Notes: generated from the sequence alone by a model not told the origin. DNA of 40,591 nucleotides from CAYVTZ01 sp964454685 (GCA_964454685.1 CAYVTZ010000027.1:1-40591), one strand, 5' to 3'; shown: positions 1 to 8,307, numbered from the stretch's first letter. Numbers and translations: made by a program.

Positions 1-84
1 AGTTTTTCTGCGATAGAGCCCTTTTTTCTTGTCTCTTTGTCGGATAGCTGTTCAAAGAGAAGCAGCCCTGCAATTTATGGTTCT
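1..84. other. Non-coding left edge with an inverted repeat
   Basis: This is the stretch downstream of the DHH gene. It holds an 8-bp perfect inverted repeat, TCTCTTTG at 32-39 and CAAAGAGA at 53-60, with a 13-nt loop. On the minus strand no clean U-run follows, so a terminator for the DHH gene is only possible. Nothing else was seen. Confidence 0.3.
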
Positions 85-1002
85 TTATTTGTTTAATTCT
101 ACAATCTCCGTGCACAAACTCGACAGCTTGTCTTCCATCTCTTCATCCTTAAACTGGCAGGTTCCCACCACCGGATGTCCGCCACCACCATACTTGAGCA
201 TTAAATTGCCCACATTCACTTTGCTGGTTCGGTTGATGATACTGTGCCCAACTGCCGCAGAGCAACCCTTGCCACCTCTGCCGGACACGATCCAAACCGA
301 GATATTCTGCTCCGGAAACATCGAATAAATCATAAAGCGGTTGCCGGTGTAAATGGTGTCTAACCCTCGCAAATCCGTGAAAATCACGCCCTCTTCGGTG
401 CGCGTATGCGCAAGCACCATTTCCTTAAACAGCTGCGTCTGCTCATGATAAAGAACGATACGTTCCTTGATATCAGGCATCTCCAAAATCTCATCAATTT
501 GATGATTGGCGCACAGCACGATCAATTTTTCCATCAACTGATAGTTACTGATGGTGAAATTGCGGAAACGTCCAAGCCCGGTACGAGGGTCCATGATGAA
601 TCCCAGCAGCACCCAACCGGTCGGATTCAAAATCTCATCCACCGTAAGCTGCGCGGAGTCTACTTTGTCCACAGCCTCCATCATCTCCGTGCAATGCTGA
701 AATTTTTCCGCACCGCCATAATAGTTGTATATGATGCGCGCACAGCTTGGGCTGGGACGGCTTTCGCCCTCTACCTTTCCACGATATGCTTTACGCTCGT
801 CTTCACTTGCATGATGGTCAAACCACAGTCCGCAGCCCTCCACATAAGGCACATTTGCCAGGCAATCGTCCTCGTTTACTTCAATGAGTCCGTCCTGTAA
901 ATCCTTGGGATGGGCAAACTTCCAATGGTCAATGATACCGGCGTCGTGCAACAATACTGCACATGCCAATCCATCAAAGTCCGAACGCGTAATCAATCTC
1001 AT
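85..1002 (-). CDS. DHH-family phosphoesterase (exopolyphosphatase/NrnA-like)
   Basis: A 305-residue protein with the two-domain DHH/DHHA1 layout of manganese-dependent phosphoesterases that act on short oligonucleotides, cyclic dinucleotide products or polyphosphate. Visible metal-site motifs are SDFDG (D8, D10), FDHHAS (D62-H63-H64) and VDKVD (D112, D115). The DHHA1 substrate loop is GGGGH at 272-276, preceded by GRGGKG near 241-246. Length fits the family. There is no signal peptide or membrane segment, so it should be cytoplasmic. It is the last minus-strand gene at the left edge, 223 bp downstream of the ABC-F gene. Substrate cannot be told from sequence; NrnA-like nanoRNase and exopolyphosphatase-like are both open. 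Confidence 0.88.
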   Translation of the reverse strand: MRLITRSDFDGLACAVLLHDAGIIDHWKFAHPKDLQDGLIEVNEDDCLANVPYVEGCGLWFDHHASEDERKAYRGKVEGESRPSPSCARIIYNYYGGAEKFQHCTEMMEAVDKVDSAQLTVDEILNPTGWVLLGFIMDPRTGLGRFRNFTISNYQLMEKLIVLCANHQIDEILEMPDIKERIVLYHEQTQLFKEMVLAHTRTEEGVIFTDLRGLDTIYTGNRFMIYSMFPEQNISVWIVSGRGGKGCSAAVGHSIINRTSKVNVGNLMLKYGGGGHPVVGTCQFKDEEMEDKLSSLCTEIVELNK

Positions 1003-1164
1003 CTTTTTTCACCTGCTTTCCCACAATGATACCATTCCTGTCAATCCTCCGGGGCTCGATCCTGACACGCAAAACAAAGCACGTGGTCACGCCTCCAACA
1101 TTGCATCGCAAAACGAAACCGGAAACAGCGCGTATTCAAAATAATCAAGATACACACGTATATT

Positions 1165-1193
1165 ATATTACTATAAAGCGACGCTGTGCGCAA
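1165..1193 (-). promoter_or_regulatory. Possible promoter for the DHH gene
   Basis: TTGCGC (1188-1193) and TAATAT (1165-1170) are separated by 17 bp on the minus strand. The -35 hexamer is the same TTGCGC found in front of the ABC-F gene and the cyclic-nucleotide-binding gene. The leader would be about 155 nt. The -10 is weak, so confidence is low. Confidence 0.33.
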
Positions 1194-1225
1194 TACATAT
1201 CTTTCATCGAATGCAAGAAAAAATC

Positions 1226-2710
1226 TTACATCAGAAAAATTGTTTTCGTTGCTACATGCGTGCAAAAGGTCTGGTCGTGCTCCACAAAAAGAATCGTGGG
1301 GCAGTATTCCAACAGCAGTTGCTCCAACTGCATACGCGATACCACATCGATAAAATTGAGCGGCTCGTCCCAAACCAGCAGATGTGACGGTTCGCAAAGG
1401 CTTGCCGCAATCAACACTTTTTTCTTCTGACCGCCGCTAAAATCACGCATGTCTTTTTCAAACTGTACACGCTCAAACCCCAGCTTGCGCAAAATCGCCT
1501 TAAAGAGCGATTCATCCACCTCTTTTTTCTGTGCGAATTCTGTTAATGATCCGCTCAAAAAGGCAGTATCTTGCGCAACATAGGAACAACGCAAGCGGCT
1601 TCCCGTCTGCGCAAACCCCGCACAAGGCACGTCCTGCCCCAAAATCAGCTTCAGTATGCTGGATTTCCCCGATCCATTCGCTCCACAAAGCGCAATGCGA
1701 TCTCCACGCTCCACCGTAAAGCTCACCGGTTCATTCACCGGATTTTGGCCATAGCAAATTGCAAGGTCGCGCAGCGTCGCCAGTACCGGCGCATGATACG
1801 CAAGCTGCGCCAGTTTAAGCGGCGCTGTCTGTTCAATATCACGCAGCAACGCAGATTTTTCCTCTGCCGCCGCCTGTTTGCGCGACTCGATTGCTTTGGA
1901 GCGCTTCATCATCGCCGCAGAGCGCGCCCCTACATAACCGCGATCCGGCGGCTGCTCCCCGCCATTTTTTGACGCATATTTCGCTCCTTCAACTTTGTCC
2001 GACCATGCGCCGGCCTGCTTTGCAGAAGCATTCAACCGCTTGATCTCCTTTTTGAGCCTTTCGTTTTGGGAAAACTCAAAGCTGTCTTGGCGTGTCTTGT
2101 TCAGGTACCACGAGGAAAAGTTCCCTTGTTCGATCGTGATGTTGGTTTTGTTGATGGACAACACATGATCGATACATCCATCCAAGAATGCGCGATCATG
2201 CGACACCAGAATGAACCCTCGCTTCCCGCGCAAATAGTCTGCCACCACCCGCCTGCCATGTGCATCCAGATGGTTGGTTGGCTCGTCAATCAACAGAAAA
2301 CTGTTTTCTTTGCAAAAGAGCACCGCCAGCAGCACCTTCGTTTGTTCGCCGTTGGAAAGCGAGGAAAAGGCGCGATACAGTACAGACTCATCCAGCTCCA
2401 GCCTGCGCAATTCCCGCATCAGCTGCCATTCTTCCAACGCCGGATGAATGCACTGCGCCACCTCCAGCGTCCAAACGCTTTTCTCCTCCACCTCATACGG
2501 GAAATACGCAAAGGAGACGGTTGCGTGGATACGTCCTTCATATTCGTAGCGGCTCATCAGAAGCCGTAAAAATGTGGTTTTGCCCCTGCCGTTACGTCCG
2601 ATAAAGCCGAGCTTCCAATCTGTATCGATTGCAAAGCTGACGTGCTCAAAAATATTATCATAACTCTCCGCGTAAGCGAAGGTCAGATTTTGAATGCTGA
2701 TTTGTGACAT
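1226..2710 (-). CDS. ABC-F ribosomal protection ATPase, Lsa-like
   Basis: A 494-residue soluble protein with two ABC ATPase domains in one chain and no membrane domain. Motifs: Walker A1 GRNGRGKT (38-45), signature LSNGEQT (118-124), Walker B1 LLIDEPTNHLD (139-149), Walker A2 GANGSGKS (343-350), then FSGGQKKK and WDEPLNFID. The interdomain linker (about 195-300) carries the long charged helices of antibiotic-resistance ABC-F proteins. The opening (FAY near residue 11, DWKLGFIGRNGRGKTT) closely resembles the Lsa/CplR branch, which clears lincosamides, streptogramin A and pleuromutilins from the ribosome. The start at 2710 is chosen for TAGGAGGG six bases upstream; a longer reading frame runs back through a terminator hairpin and is not believed. 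Drug specificity is inferred from family resemblance only. Confidence 0.92.
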   Translation of the reverse strand: MSQISIQNLTFAYAESYDNIFEHVSFAIDTDWKLGFIGRNGRGKTTFLRLLMSRYEYEGRIHATVSFAYFPYEVEEKSVWTLEVAQCIHPALEEWQLMRELRRLELDESVLYRAFSSLSNGEQTKVLLAVLFCKENSFLLIDEPTNHLDAHGRRVVADYLRGKRGFILVSHDRAFLDGCIDHVLSINKTNITIEQGNFSSWYLNKTRQDSFEFSQNERLKKEIKRLNASAKQAGAWSDKVEGAKYASKNGGEQPPDRGYVGARSAAMMKRSKAIESRKQAAAEEKSALLRDIEQTAPLKLAQLAYHAPVLATLRDLAICYGQNPVNEPVSFTVERGDRIALCGANGSGKSSILKLILGQDVPCAGFAQTGSRLRCSYVAQDTAFLSGSLTEFAQKKEVDESLFKAILRKLGFERVQFEKDMRDFSGGQKKKVLIAASLCEPSHLLVWDEPLNFIDVVSRMQLEQLLLEYCPTILFVEHDQTFCTHVATKTIFLM

Positions 2711-2725
2711 TGCCATCCCTCCTAA

Positions 2726-2960
2726 CAATAAAAGAGCTGCAAGAAAGTCGATTCTTGCAGCATAATCCGGCAATGCACACGCGCCAAAGAGCGTGATCAT
2801 CCAAAATATTCAGCGGAACGAAATGTCAAACTTTCTTGCGTTTGCACAACAAGCAATGTGGCTTATGCCACCCGTCCTTGTTCTGCGATTCTATTCCTTA
2901 GCAAGAAAAATTACGCATTGGTTCCCTTCCTTTATTTACGATTAAGAGCATTGTAACACA
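2726..2960 (-). promoter_or_regulatory. Ribosome-mediated attenuator leader of the ABC-F gene
   Basis: The leader between the promoter and the ABC-F start has four mutually exclusive pairing segments. Segment 1 lies inside the leader ORF (TTTCTTGC, about 2901-2908). Segment 2 is GCAAGAAAG (2831-2839 on the complement). Segments 3 and 4 form a perfect 9-bp terminator stem, CTGCAAGAA/TTCTTGCAG (2737-2760), followed by CTCTTTTATT. Segment 2 can pair with segment 1 (8 bp) or with segment 4 (9 bp, CTTTCTTGC). A ribosome stalled on the leader ORF would mask segment 1, free segment 2 to capture segment 4, and so prevent termination. Attenuation of this kind is known for ABC-F resistance genes such as vmlR and lmo0919; its use here is inferred from pairing alone. 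A further hairpin, GTGGC-ATAA-GCCAC, lies between segments 1 and 2. Confidence 0.75.
2898..2918 (-). CDS. Leader peptide MRNFSC upstream of the ABC-F gene
   Basis: A seven-codon ORF (ATG to TAA) encodes MRNFSC. A good Shine-Dalgarno, AAAGGAAGGG (2924-2933), ends five bases before the ATG. It lies about 30 nt downstream of the promoter. Its last codons contain the segment complementary to both the downstream antiterminator segment and the terminator 5' arm, as expected of a sensor uORF in which a drug-stalled ribosome controls folding. Confidence 0.65.
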   Translation of the reverse strand: MRNFSC

Positions 2961-2978
2961 GCCTCAAACAAAGCGCAA
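2950..2978 (-). promoter_or_regulatory. Promoter of the ABC-F leader
   Basis: TTGCGC (2973-2978), a 17-bp spacer and TACAAT (2950-2955). It sits immediately downstream of the sigma-factor stop codon at 2982 and gives a leader of about 235 nt before the ABC-F start. Confidence 0.65.
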
Positions 2979-2981
2979 GCA

Positions 2982-3818
2982 TCAATGATCTTTCCCGCGA
3001 ATTACCTGCATGCTCTCACATGACAACAATTCTTTTGTAAACCTGCGAACACGCTCCGGCGCGCCATAACGCGGCAAACGCACAAAAATCGCAGACAGTT
3101 CGTCCATTTCCTCCATCGCTTGCATCAATCCCTCGGCATCCTGCGATTGTTGCGTTAGCGCGTGATACTCTAGATTTTGCGGGTTTAGCCGATGTGTGGC
3201 AATCGCATATTCGACGCGCTTACTGCAATCGCATCTGCCCGTACCGCTCAATCCGCAATAGTCGCTTAGGAACGCCCCCATCTGTTTTCGAACGCGGGAA
3301 AGCTTTTGCCGATACGCTTCCGGTGTAATTTGCAGAATTTCTCCACAAATCTTACTGTCCAAATGGAACATCACCCCCAGCACATAGATAACGCGGCTTT
3401 GCGGCTCCAAACATTGCAGCATCACATTGGTGCAAGATTGCTTCAATTCATTGGTCAGCAATTCCTGATCTACTTGCAGCGCTGCTTCCTGATTGCCAAA
3501 ACCACGATCGATATCCGCGCCGTAAAGTTCAAAGCTCAACGGCTGTTTTGCAAACATAGATTTCTTGTAATCCAGCAAATAATTGACCGCAATTCGATAT
3601 ACCCACGTGGAAAACGCACTTTCTTTTTTAAAACTTGAAAGCTGTGTCATGGCTTTAATCAAAATCTCCTGCGTTGCATCCTCGGCGTCGCTCGGCATCC
3701 CCAACATCCGCAAGGATAACCCGAAAACCATATCCTGAACCGCAAGCAGCAATGATTCCAACGCCTGCTTATCTCCTGTTAAAGCCTGATCTACCTGTCT
3801 GTTTCTTTCCTGTTGCAT
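2982..3818 (-). CDS. ECF-type RNA polymerase sigma factor with C-terminal extension
   Basis: A 278-residue protein. Residues about 20-90 form sigma region 2 (DAEDATQEILIKAM, STWVYRIAVNYLLD), and about 120-180 form region 4 with a helix-turn-helix (ITPEAYRQKLSRVRKQM). Some 95 extra residues follow, starting with a cysteine-rich segment (CGLSGTGRCDC) that could bind metal. Usual ECF factors stop near 170-190 residues, so the tail is probably an in-cis sensor or regulator; no anti-sigma gene is adjacent. The start at 3818 is chosen for AAAGGAGATG upstream. The promoter directly in front has ECF character, suggesting autoregulation. Target genes and signal are unknown. Confidence 0.85.
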   Translation of the reverse strand: MQQERNRQVDQALTGDKQALESLLLAVQDMVFGLSLRMLGMPSDAEDATQEILIKAMTQLSSFKKESAFSTWVYRIAVNYLLDYKKSMFAKQPLSFELYGADIDRGFGNQEAALQVDQELLTNELKQSCTNVMLQCLEPQSRVIYVLGVMFHLDSKICGEILQITPEAYRQKLSRVRKQMGAFLSDYCGLSGTGRCDCSKRVEYAIATHRLNPQNLEYHALTQQSQDAEGLMQAMEEMDELSAIFVRLPRYGAPERVRRFTKELLSCESMQVIRGKDH

Positions 3819-3852
3819 GGTTTCATCTCCTTTTTTCATTTCTATTAGATTA

Positions 3853-3878
3853 GACGGGAAAACAGGCACCTTGTGACA
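3853..3878 (-). promoter_or_regulatory. ECF-type promoter in front of the sigma gene
   Basis: TGTCAC (3873-3878) and CGTC (3853-3856) are separated by 16 bp, the spacing and -10 core of extracytoplasmic-function promoters. The predicted transcript would start about 28 nt before the ATG at 3818, with the ribosome site in between. Recognition by this same sigma factor is an inference. Confidence 0.55.
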
Positions 3879-3950
3879 GCCATGTTGAAAATTCCGCAAT
3901 TTTTTTTGCAGCGCCTCTTTTTTTACTTGTTGAGAATATCATACCACATC

Positions 3951-3979
3951 TTTTCATTTTGATAAAATTGCGGTACAAT
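3951..3979 (+). promoter_or_regulatory. Possible promoter of fbp
   Basis: TACAAT (3974-3979) lies 17 bp after a poor -35 (TTTTCA, 3951-3956), in the 120-bp gap divergent from the sigma gene. The leader would be about 35 nt with GAGGAG before the ATG. Confidence 0.45.
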
Positions 3980-4020
3980 ATCCATAATCGACGCTTACAG
4001 CAAACCGCGAGGAGATTGCC

Positions 4021-5931
4021 ATGAACCGTACATCCGAACAAACAAAGAAGTATCTGGAATTGCTTTCGCGGCAATACCCCACCGTACAGGCGGCATGCAC
4101 CGAAATCATCAATCTGCGTGCCATACAAAATCTGCCCAAAGGAACCGAACACTTTATCAGCGATATTCACGGGGAGGACGAGGCGTTCTGCCACATTCTC
4201 AATAACGGTTCCGGTGTCATTCGTGAGAAAGTGCGTCAACTTTTTGACAAAACGGTGTCCGCAGACGAGCGAACCTCTCTGTGCACCTTAATTTATTACC
4301 CGGAGCACAAGCTGGAAAACATCAAGGAAACGCAATCCGACCTGAACGAGTGGTATCGCATCACGCTGTATCGCTTGATTGATGTATGCCGCCTGTGTGC
4401 ATCCAAATATACGCGCTCCAAGCTTAGAAAAGCGCTGCCCAAGGACTTCGAGTATATCATCGACGAGCTGATGCACACGGATTACGACGAAAAGGACAAG
4501 CGCGAATACTATGAAAATATTATTTCTACCATCATCTCTATCGACCGCGCAGATGAATTTATCATTGCACTGTCTGCGGTCATCAAGCGTTTGGTGGTAG
4601 ATCGCCTACATATTGTTGGCGATATCTTTGACCGTGGCCCGCATGCGGATATCATTTTGGATCGGCTGATGACGCATCATTCCGTCGACATCCAATGGGG
4701 AAACCACGATATTCTATGGATGGGAGCCGCCTCCGAAAGCGGCGCGTGCATCGCGTGTGTACTGCACAACAGCATCAAATACGGCAATTTAGATATGATT
4801 GAAAACGCCTACGGCATCAATCTGCGTCCGCTTGCGCTTTTTGCCCAGCAGACCTATACGCAGGAAACGACGCTGCTGCGTCAAATGCAGAAGGCGATCG
4901 CCATCATCCAGTTTAAGCTGGAGGCACAGATCATCCGCCGCCGACCTGAATTTAATATGGAAGACCGCATCCTGCTGGATCATATCGATTTCAAAAAAAA
5001 TACAGTGCACTGCTATGGCAAAGAATATCCTTTGCAGGACACCGAGCTGCCCACCGTCAACCCCAAAGATCCCTGTGCGCTTACTCCCGCTGAAAGCGAC
5101 GTGGTCAAGCAGTTGATCTACTCCTTCTCACAATGCGAAAAATTGCAGCGCCACGTGCGTTTTCTATATTCACAAGGCAGCTTGTATAAGGTGTTCAACG
5201 GCAATCTGCTCTTTCATGGCTGCATTCCGATGGACGAAAACGGCGAGTTTCGCACCGTGGAGTTTGGCGAGTCGTTAAGCGGCAAGGCGTATATGGACTA
5301 TGCCGATGCACTGGCCCGGCAAGGATACTATGCCAACGAGGATTCCGAGGAGCGTCGCTTTGGTCAGGATTTTCTTTGGTATCTGTGGTGCGGACGCAGC
5401 TCCCCCTTGTTTGGCCGAGACCGCATCACCACATTCGAGCGTATGTTTATCGCAGATGAGGAAACATGGAAGGAACCCAAAAATCCCTACTACGCCTGCA
5501 TCGAGCAGCAGGAGACCTGCGAAAACATCTTGCGCGAGTTCGGTTTGACCGAGATATATTCACACATCATCAACGGGCATGTACCCGTGCTTTCCAAAGA
5601 GGGTGAAGTGCCGGTCAAAGGCGGCGGCAAGCTAATCGTCATCGATGGCGGATTCTGTCGCGCATATCAAAACAAGACCGGCATTGCGGGCTATACGATG
5701 TTTTTCAATTCCTATGGCATCCGTCTTGTATCACACGAGCCGTTTGCCGGGCACGACAACGCCATCCTGCACAACAAAGATATTCTTTCTACCTTTGTAG
5801 TCTACGACACCGCACAGGCACGCATTTCTGTGCGTGAAACGGATGTGGGGCGTCAAATTCAGGAAACGATCGACGACTTAACATTGTTATTGCATGCGTA
5901 CCGGACGGGCATGGTAAAGGAGAAGCGCTAG
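4021..5931 (+). CDS. fbp: Fructose-1,6-bisphosphatase class III
   Basis: A 636-residue cytoplasmic enzyme that converts fructose-1,6-bisphosphate to fructose-6-phosphate and phosphate in gluconeogenesis. It belongs to the Firmicute class III family (calcineurin-like metallophosphatase fold) and matches it in length and motifs. Metal-site motifs are ISDIHGE (46-52), HIVGDIFDRGPHAD near 198-211, QWGNHDILWMG near 225-235, and NGHVPV plus IDGGF in the C-terminal third. The ATG start has GAGGAGATTGCC before it. The stop shares one base with the GTG of the next gene, so the two are translationally coupled. Family members are Mn-dependent and often PEP-activated. Confidence 0.96.
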   Translation: MNRTSEQTKKYLELLSRQYPTVQAACTEIINLRAIQNLPKGTEHFISDIHGEDEAFCHILNNGSGVIREKVRQLFDKTVSADERTSLCTLIYYPEHKLENIKETQSDLNEWYRITLYRLIDVCRLCASKYTRSKLRKALPKDFEYIIDELMHTDYDEKDKREYYENIISTIISIDRADEFIIALSAVIKRLVVDRLHIVGDIFDRGPHADIILDRLMTHHSVDIQWGNHDILWMGAASESGACIACVLHNSIKYGNLDMIENAYGINLRPLALFAQQTYTQETTLLRQMQKAIAIIQFKLEAQIIRRRPEFNMEDRILLDHIDFKKNTVHCYGKEYPLQDTELPTVNPKDPCALTPAESDVVKQLIYSFSQCEKLQRHVRFLYSQGSLYKVFNGNLLFHGCIPMDENGEFRTVEFGESLSGKAYMDYADALARQGYYANEDSEERRFGQDFLWYLWCGRSSPLFGRDRITTFERMFIADEETWKEPKNPYYACIEQQETCENILREFGLTEIYSHIINGHVPVLSKEGEVPVKGGGKLIVIDGGFCRAYQNKTGIAGYTMFFNSYGIRLVSHEPFAGHDNAILHNKDILSTFVVYDTAQARISVRETDVGRQIQETIDDLTLLLHAYRTGMVKEKR

Positions 5932-6764
5932 TGACGAAAACACAATTTCCAGAGGCAGAACGGCACCTTGCTCAAGTGGAAAAAAAACGCCAAACCATAC
6001 GTCGCATCCCACTTGGCATACTGGGCATCGCGCTCATTGTGTACACGGTGATTTTTGCAACGCGCAGTAACATGAGTATTTTTGTTTTGCTGCCGGCAAT
6101 CATCGGTACGCCGCTCGTGCTCTACGCAGTTTTCGCGCCGCGAGTAGACCCATGGTTCCGCACGAAAACTGGGCAGATTGTCAAATGGATCTTGATTTTC
6201 CTGTACGCTGGTTATGCACTGCTGGTTTGCATTTTTGCCGCACAGGTTGCGTTTTTTACGGCCGCGCCACTCCCGCAAAAGGTCGACGCAATCATCGTGC
6301 TGGGCGCAGGCCTAAGGTCAAGCGATGCACCCAGCTATACATTGCAAAGCCGTTTGGATCGCGCTTTTGAAATCGCTGTGCAACATCCAGAGTCAACCGT
6401 TGTCGTGAGCGGCGGCAAAAGCAGCAATCACAAACTGACGGAAGCACAATCCATGGCAAATTATCTGATTTCACACGGCATGGACCCTGCCCGCATTCTT
6501 TTGGAGAATCGCGCCAGCAGCACCGTCGAAAACTTTCAATTTTCCAAGGAATTGCTAGACATGAAATTCGGCGAAAACCGCTATTTCGCAGTCTTTGTCA
6601 CCAATGATTTCCATGTGCCGCGCTCCTCACTGGTCGCTCAATCCGTGGGACTGAACAGCCCCGGTGTAGCGTCATACACCCCTTTATTTACAATTCCTGC
6701 AAACTACATGCGCGAAAGCCTTGCCATGTTATCGACCATCGTATTTGGTCCCGGCGCCGAGTAA
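5931..6764 (+). CDS. YdcF/SanA-like DUF218 membrane protein
   Basis: A 277-residue protein beginning with GTG, with AAGGAG eight bases upstream. Three hydrophobic segments (about residues 24-42, 44-62 and 80-105) anchor it. The outer part is a DUF218 domain, starting VDAIIVLGAGLR and continuing VVVSGGKSSNHKLTEAQSMANYLISHGM, ILLENRASSTVENF and VTNDFHVPR, all conserved in the family. DUF218 proteins such as SanA, ElyC and YdcF act around envelope integrity and peptidoglycan precursor metabolism; the reaction is not settled. It overlaps fbp by one base. Confidence 0.85.
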   Translation: MTKTQFPEAERHLAQVEKKRQTIRRIPLGILGIALIVYTVIFATRSNMSIFVLLPAIIGTPLVLYAVFAPRVDPWFRTKTGQIVKWILIFLYAGYALLVCIFAAQVAFFTAAPLPQKVDAIIVLGAGLRSSDAPSYTLQSRLDRAFEIAVQHPESTVVVSGGKSSNHKLTEAQSMANYLISHGMDPARILLENRASSTVENFQFSKELLDMKFGENRYFAVFVTNDFHVPRSSLVAQSVGLNSPGVASYTPLFTIPANYMRESLAMLSTIVFGPGAE

Positions 6765-6964
6765 ACAAGCGAAACAGTTCCCTCGTGCGACTGATACATC
6801 GCTCGCGTTTTGTTGGCTGCCATCAATTCAGTTAGATTTGCGCTTCTTTTAGCTGCAAAAGCCGCATTTACGGCAGAATCACCGGATTTCCGCATACAAT
6901 CAAACGCCCGTGTGCCGTAATCCTTGTCGGTTTTTGCTGCCTATGGCCAGCCCGGTTTTTTCGT
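6765..6964. other. Non-coding stretch after the DUF218 gene
   Basis: No gene is supported here. A minus-strand open frame of 63 codons (6704-6895) reads plausibly but lacks a ribosome site and runs into the DUF218 coding region, so it is treated as chance or at best a relic. Confidence 0.4.
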
Positions 6965-6995
6965 CTGCGCATACTGCGCAGCTTATTTTTTTATC
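6965..6995 (+). terminator. Terminator downstream of fbp and the DUF218 gene
   Basis: A 7-bp stem CTGCGCA/TGCGCAG (6965-6971, 6975-6981) with a 3-nt loop is followed by CTTATTTTTTTAT. It reads in the plus direction about 200 nt after the DUF218 stop. Confidence 0.65.
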
Positions 6996-7047
6996 TGCGT
7001 ATTTTTTTGTTATAAATTTTCGAAAAATGTTTATTGATAGGAAAGAG

Positions 7048-7065
7048 TGTAACGGTGTTGTAACG
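7048..7065 (+). promoter_or_regulatory. Direct repeat TGTAACG, 11-bp period, upstream of the ferredoxin gene
   Basis: Two exact copies of TGTAACG start at 7048 and 7059, one helical turn apart, about 80 bp before the ferredoxin start. This layout suits a tandem-binding response regulator. No clear -35/-10 pair was identified nearby. Confidence 0.3.
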
Positions 7066-7146
7066 ATTTTGCAATCCGCTTTGCTCATGTGCAAGGTATC
7101 CCGTTTTGGCACACAACCAGGATTGACAAGAAAGCAGGAGCGTATC

Positions 7147-7806
7147 ATGAAACGTCAAATTATGAAAGTGGAAACCGATCAATGCATTGGATGCGCCTTA
7201 TGCGTCAGCGCTTGCCATGAAGGTGCCATCACAATGGTGGGCGGCAAGGCAAAACTGCTGCGTGAAGAAAGCTGCGATGGACTGGGCAACTGCGCCACCG
7301 CCTGCCCCGCAGGCGCCATACGCATGGTCGAGCGTGAGGCAGCACCTTTTGATGAAACACTTGCCAACCGCGCTATGGTCAAGAAATTTTTAAGCGATTT
7401 TTCGGATGCCGATCCCGCTTATCAGGCCGATCACTCCTCTACGCAATGGCCGGTTCAACTACGCTTGGCAATGCCAAACACGCCAAACATTGACGGTGCT
7501 CATTTGCTAATTTCCGCGCATTGCTGCGCCTATGTCTATCGGGATTTTTTCACTGAATTTATTGATGGTAAAACTGTGCTGATTGTTTGCCCCAAACTGG
7601 ATCGCTTTGATTATACGGAACAGCTTACGGACATCCTCAGCCGCAACAACATTGCCTCCATCACCACAACACACATGTCCGTTCCCTGCTGTCAGGGTGT
7701 CTGGCAGTTTGTGGAATGCGCACTTGAACGCATCGGAAAAGATATCCCCTGGCAGGACATCACCATTGCCACCGACGGCACGCTTGTTTTAAAGTCAGAG
7801 GAATGA
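7147..7806 (+). CDS. 4Fe-4S ferredoxin with a cysteine-rich C-terminal domain
   Basis: A 219-residue protein; the start at 7147 has GCAGGAG about six bases upstream. The N-terminal 60 residues form a bacterial-ferredoxin fold. Motif 1 is complete (C13, C16, C19, C23). Motif 2 is spaced C43-x5-C49-x3-C53-P and lacks one cysteine of the usual CxxCxxCxxxCP set, in a CDGLGNC context seen in other clostridial ferredoxins. The remaining 160 residues carry further cysteines (AHCCAY, VCPKLD, SVPCCQG) that could bind a metal or be redox active. It is probably a cytoplasmic electron carrier or redox sensor; the partner is unknown. It converges with the next gene with only three bases between stops. Confidence 0.8.
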   Translation: MKRQIMKVETDQCIGCALCVSACHEGAITMVGGKAKLLREESCDGLGNCATACPAGAIRMVEREAAPFDETLANRAMVKKFLSDFSDADPAYQADHSSTQWPVQLRLAMPNTPNIDGAHLLISAHCCAYVYRDFFTEFIDGKTVLIVCPKLDRFDYTEQLTDILSRNNIASITTTHMSVPCCQGVWQFVECALERIGKDIPWQDITIATDGTLVLKSEE

Positions 7807-7809
7807 TTG

Positions 7810-8274
7810 CTACTTCTTGAGCGGCTCAATGTTCATGCAGGCGTACCGCTTAATCATCATTTCAACACGCCGCGCCTCTTGCCGGTCAATTTTCCTGCAA
7901 CGAGAAAGTTCGTCCAGCAGCAGATTCAGATTCAAGCTCATACTCTCGATGGTGTTCACCATATTACGCATGATGTCAATGGCATATTTATAGTGAATGC
8001 TCACAAAGTCTTCTAAATAGTCCTGCTCTATGCACAATACCGCAATCGGCTCGTATGCGATCACCGTATAGGGGCTGGGCTGCTTGCCTAACACACACAT
8101 CTCACCAAAACATCGATCCTTGCCCAGCACACCCAGTAGATATTCATCCTCTTCGCCGTGGTGCACATAAACCTCCACGTGTCCGGATAAAATCTTATAC
8201 ATGGTTGCGCATTGATCTCCCTGTTGTATGATGATATCGTTCTCGTTGAATTGTAAAACCTTGCCATTTGTCAT
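7810..8274 (-). CDS. Cyclic-nucleotide-binding domain protein without DNA-binding domain
   Basis: A 154-residue protein with a CRP/FNR-type cNMP-binding beta-barrel over about residues 8-115 (FNENDIIIQQGDQCATMYKILSGHVEVYV, then GEMCVLGKQPSPYTVIAYE). After this there is one long helix and a short basic tail. The C-terminal helix-turn-helix of CRP-type regulators is absent, so it is not a classical transcription factor. It may be a sensor subunit acting through a partner. AGGAGG lies ten bases before the ATG. It faces the ferredoxin gene, so the transcripts probably overlap at their 3' ends. Confidence 0.82.
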   Translation of the reverse strand: MTNGKVLQFNENDIIIQQGDQCATMYKILSGHVEVYVHHGEEDEYLLGVLGKDRCFGEMCVLGKQPSPYTVIAYEPIAVLCIEQDYLEDFVSIHYKYAIDIMRNMVNTIESMSLNLNLLLDELSRCRKIDRQEARRVEMMIKRYACMNIEPLKK

Positions 8275-8307
8275 TTCGTTTCATCCTCCTACAATGTGTA
8301 TACCTTT

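Noticed and set aside
1041..1200. Possible tRNA or small RNA between the DHH and ABC-F genes
   Set aside because: No cloverleaf, terminator or conserved fold could be drawn; only a weak promoter is supported.
3850..4239. Minus-strand frame of 129 codons opposite the start of fbp
   Set aside because: It is antisense to conserved fbp codons and has no ribosome site; the ECF promoter lies in the same stretch.
6704..6895. Minus-strand 63-codon frame after the DUF218 gene with protein-like composition
   Set aside because: No ribosome site or promoter, and its 3' third is antisense to the conserved DUF218 coding region.
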